Part shown: piece after piece, positions 31,602 through 42,199 of the stretch
Position numbering within the stretch: the first letter of the stretch is position 1
Layout: each line of letters begins with the position of its first letter
Origin: Fallopia convolvulus
Taxonomy: Eukaryota; Streptophyta; Magnoliopsida; Caryophyllales; Polygonaceae
Reading direction: 5' to 3'
Assembly: GCA_964016875.1 (NCBI GenBank)
Contig: OZ024733.1
Span: forward strand, 5,138,984-5,202,983
Length of the DNA stretch: 64,000 nt
Program-made: the position numbers and the translations under genes
The notes under the pieces: generated by a model
The model's database searches: none
What the model was told of the DNA's origin: nothing
What the model saw: the letters and a program-made list of their open reading frames with translations, nothing else

Positions 31602-32186
31602 GGGAGCAATCCCGAGTGATCGCCACAATCTATCCTCCCAAAGCTTCTCGCTTGGGCTGGAAATAATCTAGCGAGATCGCGATCACTTGGAGCAATCCCA
31701 AGTGATCGCCACCATCTATCCTCCCCAAGCTTCTCGCTTGGGGTTGGATATAATCTAGCGAGATCGCGATCATTGGGAGCAATCCGGAGTGATCGCCACC
31801 ATCTATCCTCCCCAAGCTTCCCGCTTGGGGTTGGAAATAATCCAGCCAGATCGTGATCACTGGGAGCAATCCCGAGTCATCGCCACCATCGATCCTCCCT
31901 AAGCTTCCTGCTTGGGGTTGGAAATAATCTAGCGAGATCGCGATCACTGGGAGCAATCCCGAGTGATCTCCACAATCTATCCTCCCCAATCTTCCCACTT
32001 GGGGTTGAAGATAATCCACCGAGACCGCAATCACTGGGAGCAATCTCGAGTGATCGCCACAATCTATCCTCCCCAAGCTTTCCGCTTGGGGTTGGAGATA
32101 ATCCACCGAGATCGCGATCACTGGGAGCAATCCCGAGCGATCGCCACAATCTATCCTCCCTAAGCTTCCCGCTTAGGGTTGAATAT
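31602..32186 (+). repeat. 86-bp tandem array, right part
   Basis: Seven more units with the same two hairpin blocks continue after the solo LTR and end near 32186. Individual units differ by a few substitutions (for example CTTCTCGC for CTTCCCGC), so the array is not freshly amplified. Confidence 0.92.
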
Positions 32187-32445
32187 AATCCAAGTGTGAT
32201 ATGCGCGATCCGAGCAAGGCTCGTGATTGCTGCATATAATCAAAGTATGGCATGCGCGGTCGGAGCGAGGCTCGTGATCGCTGCATATAATCTAAGTATG
32301 ATATGCGCGATCCGAGCAAGGTTCGTGATCACTGCATATAATCTAAGTGAGGCATGTGTAGTCCGAGTGAGGCTCGTGATCGCTGCATATAATCTAAGTG
32401 TGATATGCGCGGTCCGAGCGAGGCTTGGGGAAGCTGCATAATCAA
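32187..32445 (+). repeat. 51-bp tandem array A
   Basis: Five units start with AATC(T/C/A)AAGT at 32187, 32238, 32289, 32340 and 32391. The consensus includes ATATGCGCG, CCGAGCAAGGCTCG and TGATCGCTGCATATA. CGAGC AAG GCTCG is a small hairpin. The same family recurs at 34118-34270. Confidence 0.88.
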
Positions 32446-32692
32446 ACAAAATAAAAAAATGACCCGATATGGCCCAAGCAGCTTGCAAGCTTTGCAGCAC
32501 TCGGGCCATGGGGTTGGATCGGGATGGAATGGGCCTTTAGAACCCTTAAAAAACGCGTAATATAAACCATATTCAAAGATAAAGAGGAAAATGCATAAAA
32601 CAAGGCCGCAAGGGCCAAAAAGTTATATTACAAGCCCTAGCAGGGCTACCATATGTTCCAACCACAAAAAAAGAAAATTACAAAAGCACCCT
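32446..32692. other. Spacer 3' of the element 2 antisense gene
   Basis: No ORF. This is the presumed 3' untranslated region of the antisense gene and of the element transcript. Confidence 0.45.
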
Positions 32693-34117
32693 TCATTCAT
32701 TCGGCTTGTCGGCAGGAGGGCCCATGGGGAGCTGGCGGAGGGGCGAGGCAATGACGACTTCAAGCTCGGAGGTAGGATCGCCCGAGGTTGGGTTGGGGTC
32801 ACCCTGGGTGAGGTTCGAAGCTTCCTGGACCGAGAGGTCTGCGGTAGGAACTTCATTCTCGCCCAATACGACCCTGCATTCGTCATCGAGGAAAAATTCA
32901 CATTCCCCCTCGGGATCCTCCTCGGTCTCCCCCATAGTCAGCTCATAGTAGGGGATGAAAAAGACGATGCGGGGGTCGATGTGTTGATATTTCACGACCG
33001 CCTGTTTCACCCCTACGCGGATGGCCTGCAGGTACATCCCATCAATGCCGCTCAACAACTCTTCCTTGTATGCGGTAGACTCAACATATTTGGGCCTTAC
33101 AACCTCCACCTCCTCGTTGAGCTCCTTGATGCGGTTATGAAGGTTGTTGTTCTCCTCCTCCACCTTCTGAAGCTCTGATTCTTTCTCCTTGTAGTACTTG
33201 TGTTCCTCAGAAAGTTTAGTCTGCAGGTCCTCAATTGAGGCTTGCAGATCTGCAACCAAGGCCTTCGCCTTTGCAACCTCCCTAGCCTCCTCCTTCACCT
33301 TTGCCGCCTCCCTGGCCTCATCCTTCGCTGCGACCTCGGCAGCCCGGTCCCGCTTCTCGGCATTTGAGAGGGCCTTCTCCTTCTGGGCACACTCCTCCAT
33401 GATAGCCTTAAGCTTCCCCTCCATCTTGTCCATCTTCTTATGAAGAAGGTTGATGCGGTTACAGCTGTAGTTCTTGAAGAAATTTTGCTGAAAAATCAAA
33501 AATATGTTAGGAAGGGAACAAGCAAGAGAAACCAGGGCAAGGCTTGCAAAGACAAACAAAACACGCCATCGCCGAGTAGCGGAGGGCCTCGTCAGCGAGG
33601 GCTCCTTCGGAGAGATTGTTCGCCCACGCAATCTCCTCCTTTCACTCATCCATGTTCGAATTTTTGAGCGTGCCCCGGGACGGCCCGGGACATTGGAACT
33701 TCGCGGCCAGCGGGCCAGACGCGGCAAGCACTCGCCCCTCGAGGATGGAACTCGGGACAATTTCCCTCCCCGAGGAACTGCGTTGGCTGTCCCCTTTGTG
33801 CTTTTTCCTTTTCTCCCTTCGAGGCAACGCCTCCGCTTCCTTCCTCTTGGAACTGGCCCCGTCGCTGGCTCGCGGGGGGACCTGGGAGGACGCTCTGGTA
33901 GCGTGTCCCTTGGGGATTCCCCCTTCGATAATTCTCACCCCTGCGGCCTTCGCAAGGGCCGACGCCTTCGGCGCCGGGGCCTTCGAGGCCCTAGAGGTTT
34001 GCGCGGCGGGCCCCGCAGGTTTCTTCCCTTTCGCCCTTCGGGCCAATTCTTCCAAGATGGTCATTGAAAAAGAAAAAGAGAGGAGTTAATAAAAGAAAAG
34101 AGGATAAGGTGCCAAAC

Positions 34118-34270
34118 AATCTAAGTTCAAAACGCGAGGCGCGAGCGAGGCTCGAACCCCCGCAAACAGTCTAAGTTCAAAACGCGAGGTGTGAGCGAGG
34201 CTCGAACCCTCATAAACGATCTAAGTTCAGAATGCATGGCCCGAGCAAGGCTCGGGATCGTCGCGTATAT
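34118..34270 (+). repeat. 51-bp tandem array B, inside a predicted intron of the antisense gene
   Basis: Three units of 50-51 bp begin with TCTAAGTTCA (34120, 34170, 34220) and contain GAGCGAGGCTCG. They are clearly the same family as 32187-32445, on the other side of the antisense coiled-coil exon. The array lies between the donor-like site near 34341 and the following exon. Confidence 0.8.
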
Positions 34271-34689
34271 TCCCAATTCGAGATATAACAACTAAGCAAA
34301 GAACGAAATGAAAACTAGAAAACATAAAGCGATCACATACCCTCTGCCCCCTCGTGGTTTGGGAAAGGAAGACTCAGCCCCGCTCGATCGAGGCACTCCT
34401 GGGCCAAGTACGGTTTGTAGGGCGCCGGGTCCGGCATCGCGAATCGTCTCTTGCTCTCGGTAACGTCTACCGACTCCTTGGGCCGTCGGAAGTTGTCCGG
34501 TGTCGAGGGGAAGTTAATGTACCTCCCCGAGCGATCGCGGACCAGGAACCACTCGTCTTTCCACTGACCAATGTTAGATGGGGGTAGTGGTGATCTTGAG
34601 CCCGGGCAAACTGAGGTTAAAAAGGCATGATTTCTGCTCTCGCCTCCCGAGAAACAAGCTTGTCATAATGTCCACGTCGGGCCCATTAA

Positions 34690-36178
34690 TGTTCGTGTTT
34701 TTGGTCTAGTTTTAGGTGTCTTTCTTAGGTTGTTTAGTTTAGTTTTAGTAAGTTTTATAGTTAGTTTTGTGTGTTTTTGGATAAGTTTGCATATTTTGTG
34801 AACAGTATGGAAGCTACTCCGTTTTGTGTCTTTTTGTAGGTTTTTAGAGCGGAAAGGAGCATTTTTAAGAGAAGCTGAAGTGAAGTGGTGAGTGTGGAAT
34901 GCATAGAAGAGGAGAAAGAAGAATGCCTTTTGAAGATCAAGTTAAAATCCAAGTAAAGCCAAGGAAAGAGTTCGAAATAAGCCAAAACAGAAGGCTCGTT
35001 AAGGACCTATGAGGGTCGTTACCGAGCTGTACATCAGAGTTTTTTTAAGGGATTCAACAAGTCTCTACCGACCCTGTGCAGGTCGTTAACGAAGTGACCT
35101 GTGTCAGTGGAGCGCAGCCGACTTTTAGAATTAATATCTTTTATCTTGTAATCTTTTAAGTTGGGTAAGTTTTTATCTTTTAGATCTTTTATTAGATAGC
35201 TTCTTAGTATAAATACCCTTGTTCTAGCTTAGACAAGGGGGAGTTAGTCGTTTTTGGGGGGTTCCACATAGTTTTCTTAGGAGAGAAGTTGAGAGAGAAC
35301 TCGGACTGTTTCCGATCGAGAGAGAGGAGGGAGTTTGGGTTCGGTGATCGGTGCTCTTGTTCGTTGTTCTTAGTTGTTTTCGGATTCCACAAGTATTTGT
35401 AAGACGATATTTCTTTTAATTTCAAGTAAGTTTTGCTTTTCAATGTTTTCTTTGAATAAAGTTGTTTGCTTTGATTCAATGGAGAGTGAGTAGTTTTCTT
35501 TTCTAGGGTCGGGGTTGAAACCCGACATAGTTGTGCATGGTTGAATGAATATGTTGATGTTTTGATTGCCTTCTATCTTTTAAATTGCTTGTTGTGCTTA
35601 TGCCTAGACGAGAGTCGAAGTAATTTGAGTTGTTGCTTGATCGAAAGAGAAAGTTGTGAACTTGAATGTTGATATTGTTCGATAACGAAAGTTTCGAGCT
35701 TCGGATTCAAAACAAGTAATAAAGTGAATTAATTTATGACAGTTGATTGATTTGCTTGTTTAGTCAATGAAAGTTGATAGATTTATCTTCAAATGCATGA
35801 TCTTTATCTTCATATGAGTTTATATGCATAGCTATGTTGTGGTAACCCTTGTCCTAGAGCTTTTTATCCTTTGATTATCTTCCGTTTTACTTTCGATTTC
35901 ACTCGTTACCGAAGCACTTTGGATCAGTACCGAGCCTGCACTTGCATCGTTATATTTGTTCTGTTTCAGTAGAATTCCAGGATCGTCAACGACCCTGACA
36001 AGGTTGTTAACGAGGTCTGTCGTAGCTATTTTCTCCTGTTTTTGCTTTGTTTTCTTGTTTTTATAGTTTGGTAAATAGACAACCTTGCTTCCCGTGGACG
36101 ATCCTGACTCAGAGGGGTCTTGACTACAAATTTTATTTGTTGTCGAGTTACATATACCCTCCCAACACCCATCCCCGA
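34690..36178 (+). mobile_element. LTR-like insertion within the antisense gene
   Basis: This 1.5-kb block is unrelated to its flanks. It contains a TATA-like TATAAATACCC near 35210 and a downstream leader, and ends in CTTGACTACAAATTTT-type text familiar from plant gypsy LTR ends. GTTCG occurs at 34691-34695 and 36179-36183 and may be the target duplication, placing the insert at 34696-36178. The end is not a clean CA, so boundaries are provisional. No coding capacity. Confidence 0.55.
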
Positions 36179-36880
36179 GTTCGTAGCTTCGGATAGTGTA
36201 TGCACACAAATGCCTCCAAGCATTGGGAAAAATTTGCGCGGGGCAGATGTTTATTGTCCCCAAGAAATCAGCTATGTGCCGAGCAAGCGGCAGTCGAAAG
36301 CCGGCCTGATGGCTGAGCAAGTGGACGACTGAGCTGTGGTCATACAGAAGCAAAGAGTAGCCCTCTCCCTTGGGAAGCACCAACTCAACCCCCTCAGGCC
36401 AAGGGAAACCCTTTGCAATTTTCACGAGGGCCGCTCTGCCAAGAATGGTCGGGGCTCCCTCAGGCAGAAAAATCCCGACCGCGGGGTTCGGAGTCATGAG
36501 ATTTGCTCCTCGAAGAGTGGGGGAATGTCAGACACACAGTTGGTAATGTACCGCTCAAAAAAGCTCGGTTGCTCATTAGAATCAGACGACCGCACGTCGC
36601 AGCCGACATGTTCGTCGTTTGAAATCGAAGACGAGGCCATCTCAACCCCAAAAGATGTGCGTAATTGGGAAAAGAGCAAGGTGATGGAAGTATCGGAAGC
36701 GATGGGCAAAGGGTAATTGAACACGAGCGAAGGGGACCTCGGGTTTTGAGAGTCGCTAGATTCAACAGTCTCTACGGTCTCAGAGGATTCTTCATAAAAC
36801 CTCTGTCCGAGCTTGAACGCGAGGCCTGGCGGAGGGCTCGAAGAGGCTCCTCTAGGCATGAAAAGCGGGGTCCAGGTCAC

Positions 36881-37774
36881 AAAAGGCGAACACCTGGAAA
36901 TGAAAAATCTTAGGAAAAAATAAACTAGAAGAAGGTAGTAGCGAGATAATAGCGTGGGGAAAACGCGACCCTAGAACTACTCTGACGGATGGGACAACCT
37001 AGGGGGAATAAGGAAGGAGCAAACAAAATTGCAGGGCGAGAAGCAGATCTCAGAAGATCGAAAAAGAAAACGTCCCATCCCCTAAACGGCGAGATGGTTG
37101 GGCTTCCCAAGAACATTCGAAATTCAAAAAGAAAGAGGGGGCGATGAACTCAACCGCCGGTTGGCACACCAAAGGGTTTTAGTACACGTCGGACCCGTGG
37201 CGCCACCCCCACCGCTTCGCCGCCATGACACCATCGCAAAACACCGGAAACTCACCGCCTCCGCCTAAGGCACGAGGCGGAGAAGAAAAACACACACCGA
37301 AAAACGCATGCAAAGAGAGAGTTCGCCACTTGTCGGAAATCGGCGTAAAGGAGACGGTTGCGAGCTTCAAACCGGTGGAGACGCTTCGCCTTCTTGTCAG
37401 AAACTGAAAGGACGTAGGGAGAGAGAGAGAGAGAGAGTTGGCTTGGGGGAGAAGACGAAACGATCAGGAGGAAGAAGGGAGTTTGGACGGGCATTTATAA
37501 AGAAGAAGTTGGGCCTTTCCCCGCTTAATGGGCCTAACTCTTGCAAGGGCCCATTAATGAAAAACGGGGAGATGGGCTACCCGTCAGCTGCGTGACCAAA
37601 AGAAAAACTTCCAGAAAATCACCAAGTATATAACCCCGATGAAAGTCCTCGAGCCTCGTCACCCATGGCCCCGAAACTCGTAAAGAAAAATCCTTGGCCT
37701 TAGACCTCACCCCCTAGGTACGGTAGCCCACACATCGCGCATATAAGCCCCGCGACCCTCAGGCCGAGAATCGC
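36881..37774. other. Region between the antisense gene and 3' LTR
   Basis: No supported ORF. It probably contains the promoter of the antisense gene (minus strand). A (GA)n run lies at 37418-37437. GGGCCCATTA and GCCTAACTC motifs near 37520 are notable only as GC-rich elements. Confidence 0.45.
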
Positions 37775-37786
37775 AGGGCATGGGGT
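37775..37786 (+). promoter_or_regulatory. Polypurine tract of element 2
   Basis: AGGGCATGGGGT lies directly before TGTGAATAG at the 3' LTR start. Purine-rich with two interruptions. Confidence 0.6.
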
Positions 37787-38642
37787 TGTGAATAGTGGAT
37801 ACGGAGCACGAGGTAAGAAAAACTAACGAGGTCCTCGAGATCTTTTTCCAATGATCTTTCCCATACCCCACCAAAAAAGGCAAAGTCCCTGCTCCCGCGA
37901 AGCCTCAAGCCGCGGGGACGAGGTCTTAACCTCGCGAAACTCACTAAGTAGGGTGGACAGGCAGCCCGCCTACCAAAAATAACGAGGTCCTAATCTCGTG
38001 CACTCAAAAGCTGACATTCTCGCCCGCCTAACCAGTCAAAAGCCACCTAATTCCCATCCAATGGGCCGCCACCTACGTCCCGACCAATCAAATGGCCGAA
38101 ACTCAGGCATCCCACATCGGAGGTTGGCAAAAATCATGGTCTCCAAACATCTATAAATAGGAGAGGATCTCGAAGGTTGCAAGGGGTCGAAAAACTTCTT
38201 GAACTCAAGAACTATCTTGTTGATTGAAGATCGACGTGTTGAATCATCGTAAAGACCGTGCTACAACCAAGAGAAGCTCCATAAAAAGACTTCAAGTCGC
38301 CCAAAGAGACCTCGTCTCAACTAGGATCTCGCTCAAGCCGATTCGCAAACTACAATCTGTGTAAACACTCAAGTGTACAACCTCTCTTGATAGAAGTCCA
38401 GTTCCACTTGTAATAAGAATAAATCTCACTTGTAGTTTGTAAAGCAATAACCTCGCTGTAATCAAGAGATCTCGGAGCTTTGTTAAGTCGAGGCCTCAAA
38501 TCTCCGGTAAAGAGATAAAGGGCATAATCTCGCCACTGTAATCCCGCTCTGAAATCATAAATAAAAAGCAAGGGTTTGTCTCGTCGAATAAATACAATCG
38601 CGTTTCTTGTCTTTTAGTGTTGGTTTATTTTGAGCTTCATCA
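37787..38642 (+). repeat. Element 2 3' LTR
   Basis: It matches 19229-20089 along its whole length with scattered substitutions and small indels, and ends CTTCATCA. Confidence 0.92.
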
Positions 38643-39008
38643 AGCCCCACCTTAAATGAAAATAAATTATTTTTTAAAATTATTTTCTATAAATAAATTA
38701 TTTTATCTTTATCTTTCATATTTTATTATATCTTATTTATTAATTTAATTATTATTTTGTATAAATCTTATCTCTTACGTATTCTGATATATAAATATTT
38801 TTTATTCATATGTTACCTTTTTAACTTAATCTTTTTTATTCTCAACATTAAACTTAATAATTTATATTTAATTTTTTTATTTGATTCAAAAAAATAAAAA
38901 ATTTGTGCATTGTACAAGCAATAAATTACTTACATTAATTTTATATTTTTATTTAATATCTATAAAATACTAAACTATAGTCGTGAATGGCACGACATGT
39001 ATAACTAG
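38643..39008 (+). mobile_element. Helitron 3' portion and terminus
   Basis: GTCGTG AATGG CACGAC (38980-38996) is a 6-bp stem hairpin, followed by ATGTATAA, CTAG (39005-39008) and a host T. This is the Helitron 3' signature. The AT-rich body continues left to the end of element 2 and probably beyond it, left of 19229. No Rep/helicase is visible, so it is non-autonomous. Confidence 0.65.
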
Positions 39009-39923
39009 TATTAATAAAAAGCGTAATATTAAATTGCCAAAATTTATCCACAAACACACCATATGTGCATAAATTCATGTCTAAATATAAACATGTGTTA
39101 AATTAAAATTGCATCTATTTTTTTAATACACATTGTTCATAGATTTCAAATATTTTTATTTTTTGATTTTCTAACTTTAGTTATATCTACGAATGTTGAT
39201 ATTCATAAAATTTTGTCTACGTGTGCAAATACTTTGGTCGAAATATGCCTCAAAATTGTTAATATTGAAAACGCGCAAGAATTGTCTGAATGGGCATGAA
39301 ACTTTGCCCAAATCTGCATTAAAGCCCCGATGTATATTTGAGTACAAGCTTTTACACATTTAGGAATGAATTGATGTACATCCATATTTCTATATAAAAA
39401 GTTAGGGCAAAAAAGGGGTATAGGTTCAACATAAAAAGTAAGAACTAGTTTTATGTGGAATAAAAAAACAAAATGTCTTTCATTCATTTGAGGCAGCTTT
39501 TATAGCGAGATAGAAAGGGGGCCTAGAGTTTTCACCCTAGAAGCCATTGGGCCTATTAACTTTGGGCTCATTAATTAAAAAAGCGTGTTAGCTTATTAAT
39601 TATACTTTTATTAATAAGGGGCATAACTAATCATTTAAAAATTGCCCCTTGAATGCCATGTATTCTGTGCGCGTAAATACTGACATTCAACATTTCGAGT
39701 GTTTTTCGACCTAACACTTTTGACCAGTATTTTACATTTCGCCACTCAATTAGCACTCTTAGGATCATTTTCGTGCTAAAGGTTGAATTGTAATCACAAT
39801 AGTATTCATAATAGCATTCACATTCAAACTGATATCTGCACAAGCATAATCACATAATCGTAATCGCATTTTCAAGTTTTGCACTAACTACCATGACCGC
39901 TCATTCATTCATTAGGCCCAGGA
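39009..39923. other. Intergenic, no gene seen
   Basis: AT-rich. A TATAAAAG on the minus strand near 39500 might belong to an old LTR, but no LTR ends or primer site are visible. Confidence 0.4.
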
Positions 39924-40066
39924 TTTTTGCACCCCAAATTTTATCTAAATACACCACTGCACCATGTGCAGTGAAATTTTTACACATAAAAAACATTTCA
40001 CTGCACACCATGCCGTGAGATTTTAACACTAAAAATCTTACGGCACACCGTGCCGTGGTGCAAAAA
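39924..40066. mobile_element. Small MITE built of two hairpins
   Basis: The termini TTTTTGCACC and GGTGCAAAAA are inverted. Inside are two further inverted pairs: GTGCAGTGAAAT..ATTTCACTGCAC and CCGTGAGATTTT..AAAATCTTACGG. At 143 bp it has no coding capacity. A target duplication is not evident. Confidence 0.65.
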
Positions 40067-40199
40067 GTGGTAGCCATTCATTAGGACATGGTCCTATCAT
40101 CATTCATGTAAATCCAACGAGATGTTTCATTCATTCAGTCATAATATCATCTGATTGTAAGATTTCATTTACTTTCTTCATGACCGCTCATTCAATCTT

Positions 40200-41378
40200 T
40201 CATAATTGGTCCAATCGCAAGATTTTGTTTACTTCGATTGAGACTGCTCGTTCATTTTTCATAATATGGTCCAATACCAAGATTTCGTTTACTTCCAAGT
40301 CATACCTGCATACCTATCTTGTTGAAAATTTTATTCCAACTATTTCAAATGACAAGCAAAAACATGTTCTTATAGTTTTTCCTAGCTACAGCTATCGTCG
40401 CTCCCGACCATCCTTATTCCAAATCGACTCATGGCTCTTTACACTTCTTTCGGAAGATCATTGATCATCTAGGGATCAGTTGCGCTTCCTTTCTCCATAT
40501 CGTGCTTGATTGTGATTCCTTCCTCTCTTGCCTTCCTGTCGAGTAGCATATTGCTACATGATCCGATCATTCTCACGTGAGGATGGTTTCTTTGGCTCGT
40601 GATTGCGGCTTTTCCGCTTTGAGTCCTTCTTTCTTATCTTACTCCGTGTTCGGTGGCATGTCACAAGTGTCATTTTGTGACCTGTCACTTTTACTCTCCA
40701 CAACTCTTTTATCGTCCTCTTGTGATGGCTCCCTATGCATTCATGTTAGGGCCTCTTCTAAGCGTAGCCTCTCTTTTTAAGATGTGTGGGGTTCCAACTC
40801 CTGTTCCCGGTAGAGGGCCGAATTTATGGAGATGTTCTTCAGTAATTCCTCTTCTATGCAGTTCAAATGTTGTACCTCCTTGTCTTTTTCCGAAAGCGAT
40901 AATTTGAGGTGTACGCCCTCCAAATCAAGTTGATCGTTCTCTCATACCACCAAATCTAGGGCTTTAATCAGGCTTTGCTCGTCTTCCTCTTCTGATGGAC
41001 TGCGTTCTTCTTGGCTTCTTTCTACTTCTAGCTATAAACAGATGATCTTATCTTGGGACTTTACCAACTCGTGCTCTCGCGCTTTCCATGTAGCTTTTTG
41101 TGTAGTGCATTGTTTGTGAACCTTTGTCTTCAATTCCTCTATTTCCCTTCCAATAGTCTAGATTTGAAACGATGGCAATTCGTTTTCGACCTCTCATGGT
41201 CGTGCATCAATGTCTTAAAGGCTCTCATCATCTCCTCTTTGTTTTTTAGTGAGAATAGGTTCGCGACACTCAAGTCGGATTCCACTACCGTGTTGTTTTG
41301 GATTGGGCCGCTTTCCTTGAGGTTTCGAGTCTCTCCGGGCGTTGGCATCAGTGGTATTGGCATTACAGTTGCTACCAT
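40200..41378 (-). pseudogene. Decayed coiled-coil ORF (unknown)
   Basis: The minus strand from about 41378 reads as an almost continuous Glu/Lys/Leu-rich coiled coil (EEMMRAFKTLMHDHERSKTN, then EIEELKTKVHKQCTTQKATW, then LSLSEKDKEVQHLN) with several in-phase stops. It resembles in character the coiled-coil end of retrotransposon antisense or gag proteins, but I cannot assign a family. It lies left of the third Tat LTR. The lower end is uncertain. Confidence 0.4.
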
Positions 41379-41434
41379 AGATGGGACTTCTGCTTGCTTC
41401 TTTCCCTTAAGGGATTTCCCATGAGTACTTTAGA

Positions 41435-41948
41435 CAGGTTGAGAATTTTTAATTATCCCTATTTTGGAAAAAAATTTGATAACAAACTCTTGCCCTAGAT
41501 TGGGGCACGATCGAATCGAAAACCAAAGAATCACTCAAGAAATAGTCGGATTGATGAAATCAACATTACAAGAGTTCTCCATCAGAGATTTTTCAGTTGT
41601 GTTTCTCCGCGTACAATGGAATGTTTTCCTCTTTCTATCTTTCTAGCCTATATCTTTATCAAATTAACCCGCCATATCCCACGTTCTACACGTTCCTAGG
41701 ATATGTTCCTAACCGTCCCCCACTTTTCATACATATCGGAACAAATAACGATCGCTGGTGGTTGCCCGCGCATGCTTATCTCTTTCTATTGACCGTAGCT
41801 TTTTTGCTTCCCTTGTGACAAATGACTTCATTTGTCTCCTTGATCTTTATTTTATCCCGCACGTGCTTTATCCTGTTTCTCTCGTGATTCTTCTTCTGTT
41901 CTTTGGGGCATCTACGTCAAATGGGCCTGGTGATTTTTGGGCCTAACA
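41435..41948 (-). repeat. Element 3: Tat-type 3' LTR (approximate left end)
   Basis: The right end GGGCCTAACA followed by ATACCCCCGA is the same LTR/polypurine junction as element 1 at 375-392. The left end is not defined because no second copy is in the window. Orientation is minus, as in element 1. Confidence 0.6.
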
Positions 41949-42199
41949 ATACCCCCGAATCTTGGTCCGAATCTTGGTCCGAATCTTTGGCGGGATTTGG
42001 ATCGAGATTTGCCGTGTGATCTGCAATGGGCATGTTCCACGTGGCTTCACCCTGTCTGTTCGATCATCCTCGAGGAAGAGAAGGTTCACATCACTTCAGG
42101 CAATAATTACTTCAGGCACGGGCTCGTTGGAGGTACGCATTCATTCATCGTTTCTTCCTCTTTTTTGCTTCATCTTCTCTTTGTTTCCGCTCTCTCTAA
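41949..42199. other. Element 3 polypurine tract and leader of its antisense gene
   Basis: The polypurine tract lies at 41949-41960 (ATACCCCCGAAT on plus). The rest precedes the antisense start and shows no ORF I can support. Confidence 0.5.

Larger units (their letters stand above)
32693..36880 (-). pseudogene. Antisense gene of element 2 (Transposase_28-like), interrupted
   Basis: Running opposite to element 2, it starts near 36880 with an acidic Ser-rich leader. A frameshift near 36493 precedes the conserved block FRLPLARHIADFLGTINICP with AWRHLCAY, equivalent to exon 1 of the element 1 copy. After the insertion at about 34690-36178 it resumes with IGQWKDEWFLVRDRSGRYI up to a donor-like GTATGT near 34341. 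A basic Ala/Ser-rich exon follows (33642-34064, KRKEAEALPRREKRKKHKG, ended by an in-phase TGA), then an acceptor at 33488 and a long coiled coil (KMEGKLKAIMEECAQKEKAL onward) to the stop at 32693. Exon order matches element 1, so the gene is ancestral to both. The function is unknown. Confidence 0.75.
19229..38642 (+). mobile_element. Element 2: Ty3/gypsy retrotransposon, Tat lineage, with nested insertions
   Basis: LTRs of 861 bp (19229-20089) and 856 bp (37787-38642) share orientation and differ by several percent, so it is older than element 1. Plus-strand order is primer site, gag, protease, RT, RNase H, integrase, tandem arrays, an antisense gene, polypurine tract and LTR. Insertions are a hAT element (23790-27707), a solo LTR (30225-31601) and an LTR-like block (about 34690-36178). 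Flanking bases AGCGA (left) and AGCCC (right) are at best a decayed 5-bp duplication. Coding frames contain many breaks, so the element is inactive. Confidence 0.92.

Noticed and set aside
29470..32163. ORFs of up to 166 codons within the 86-bp array
   Set aside because: Because 86 is not a multiple of three, the frames repeat the same text in shifting phase; they are a by-product of the tandem repeat.
29496..32186. Regular array resembling a CRISPR locus
   Set aside because: The whole 86-bp unit is repeated with no unique spacers, it lies in a plant retrotransposon, and no cas-like gene is present.
33198..34089. Plus-strand ORFs opposite the element 2 antisense gene (up to 187 codons)
   Set aside because: The minus-strand reading gives the coiled coil and basic exon shared with element 1, so the plus-strand frames are shadows.
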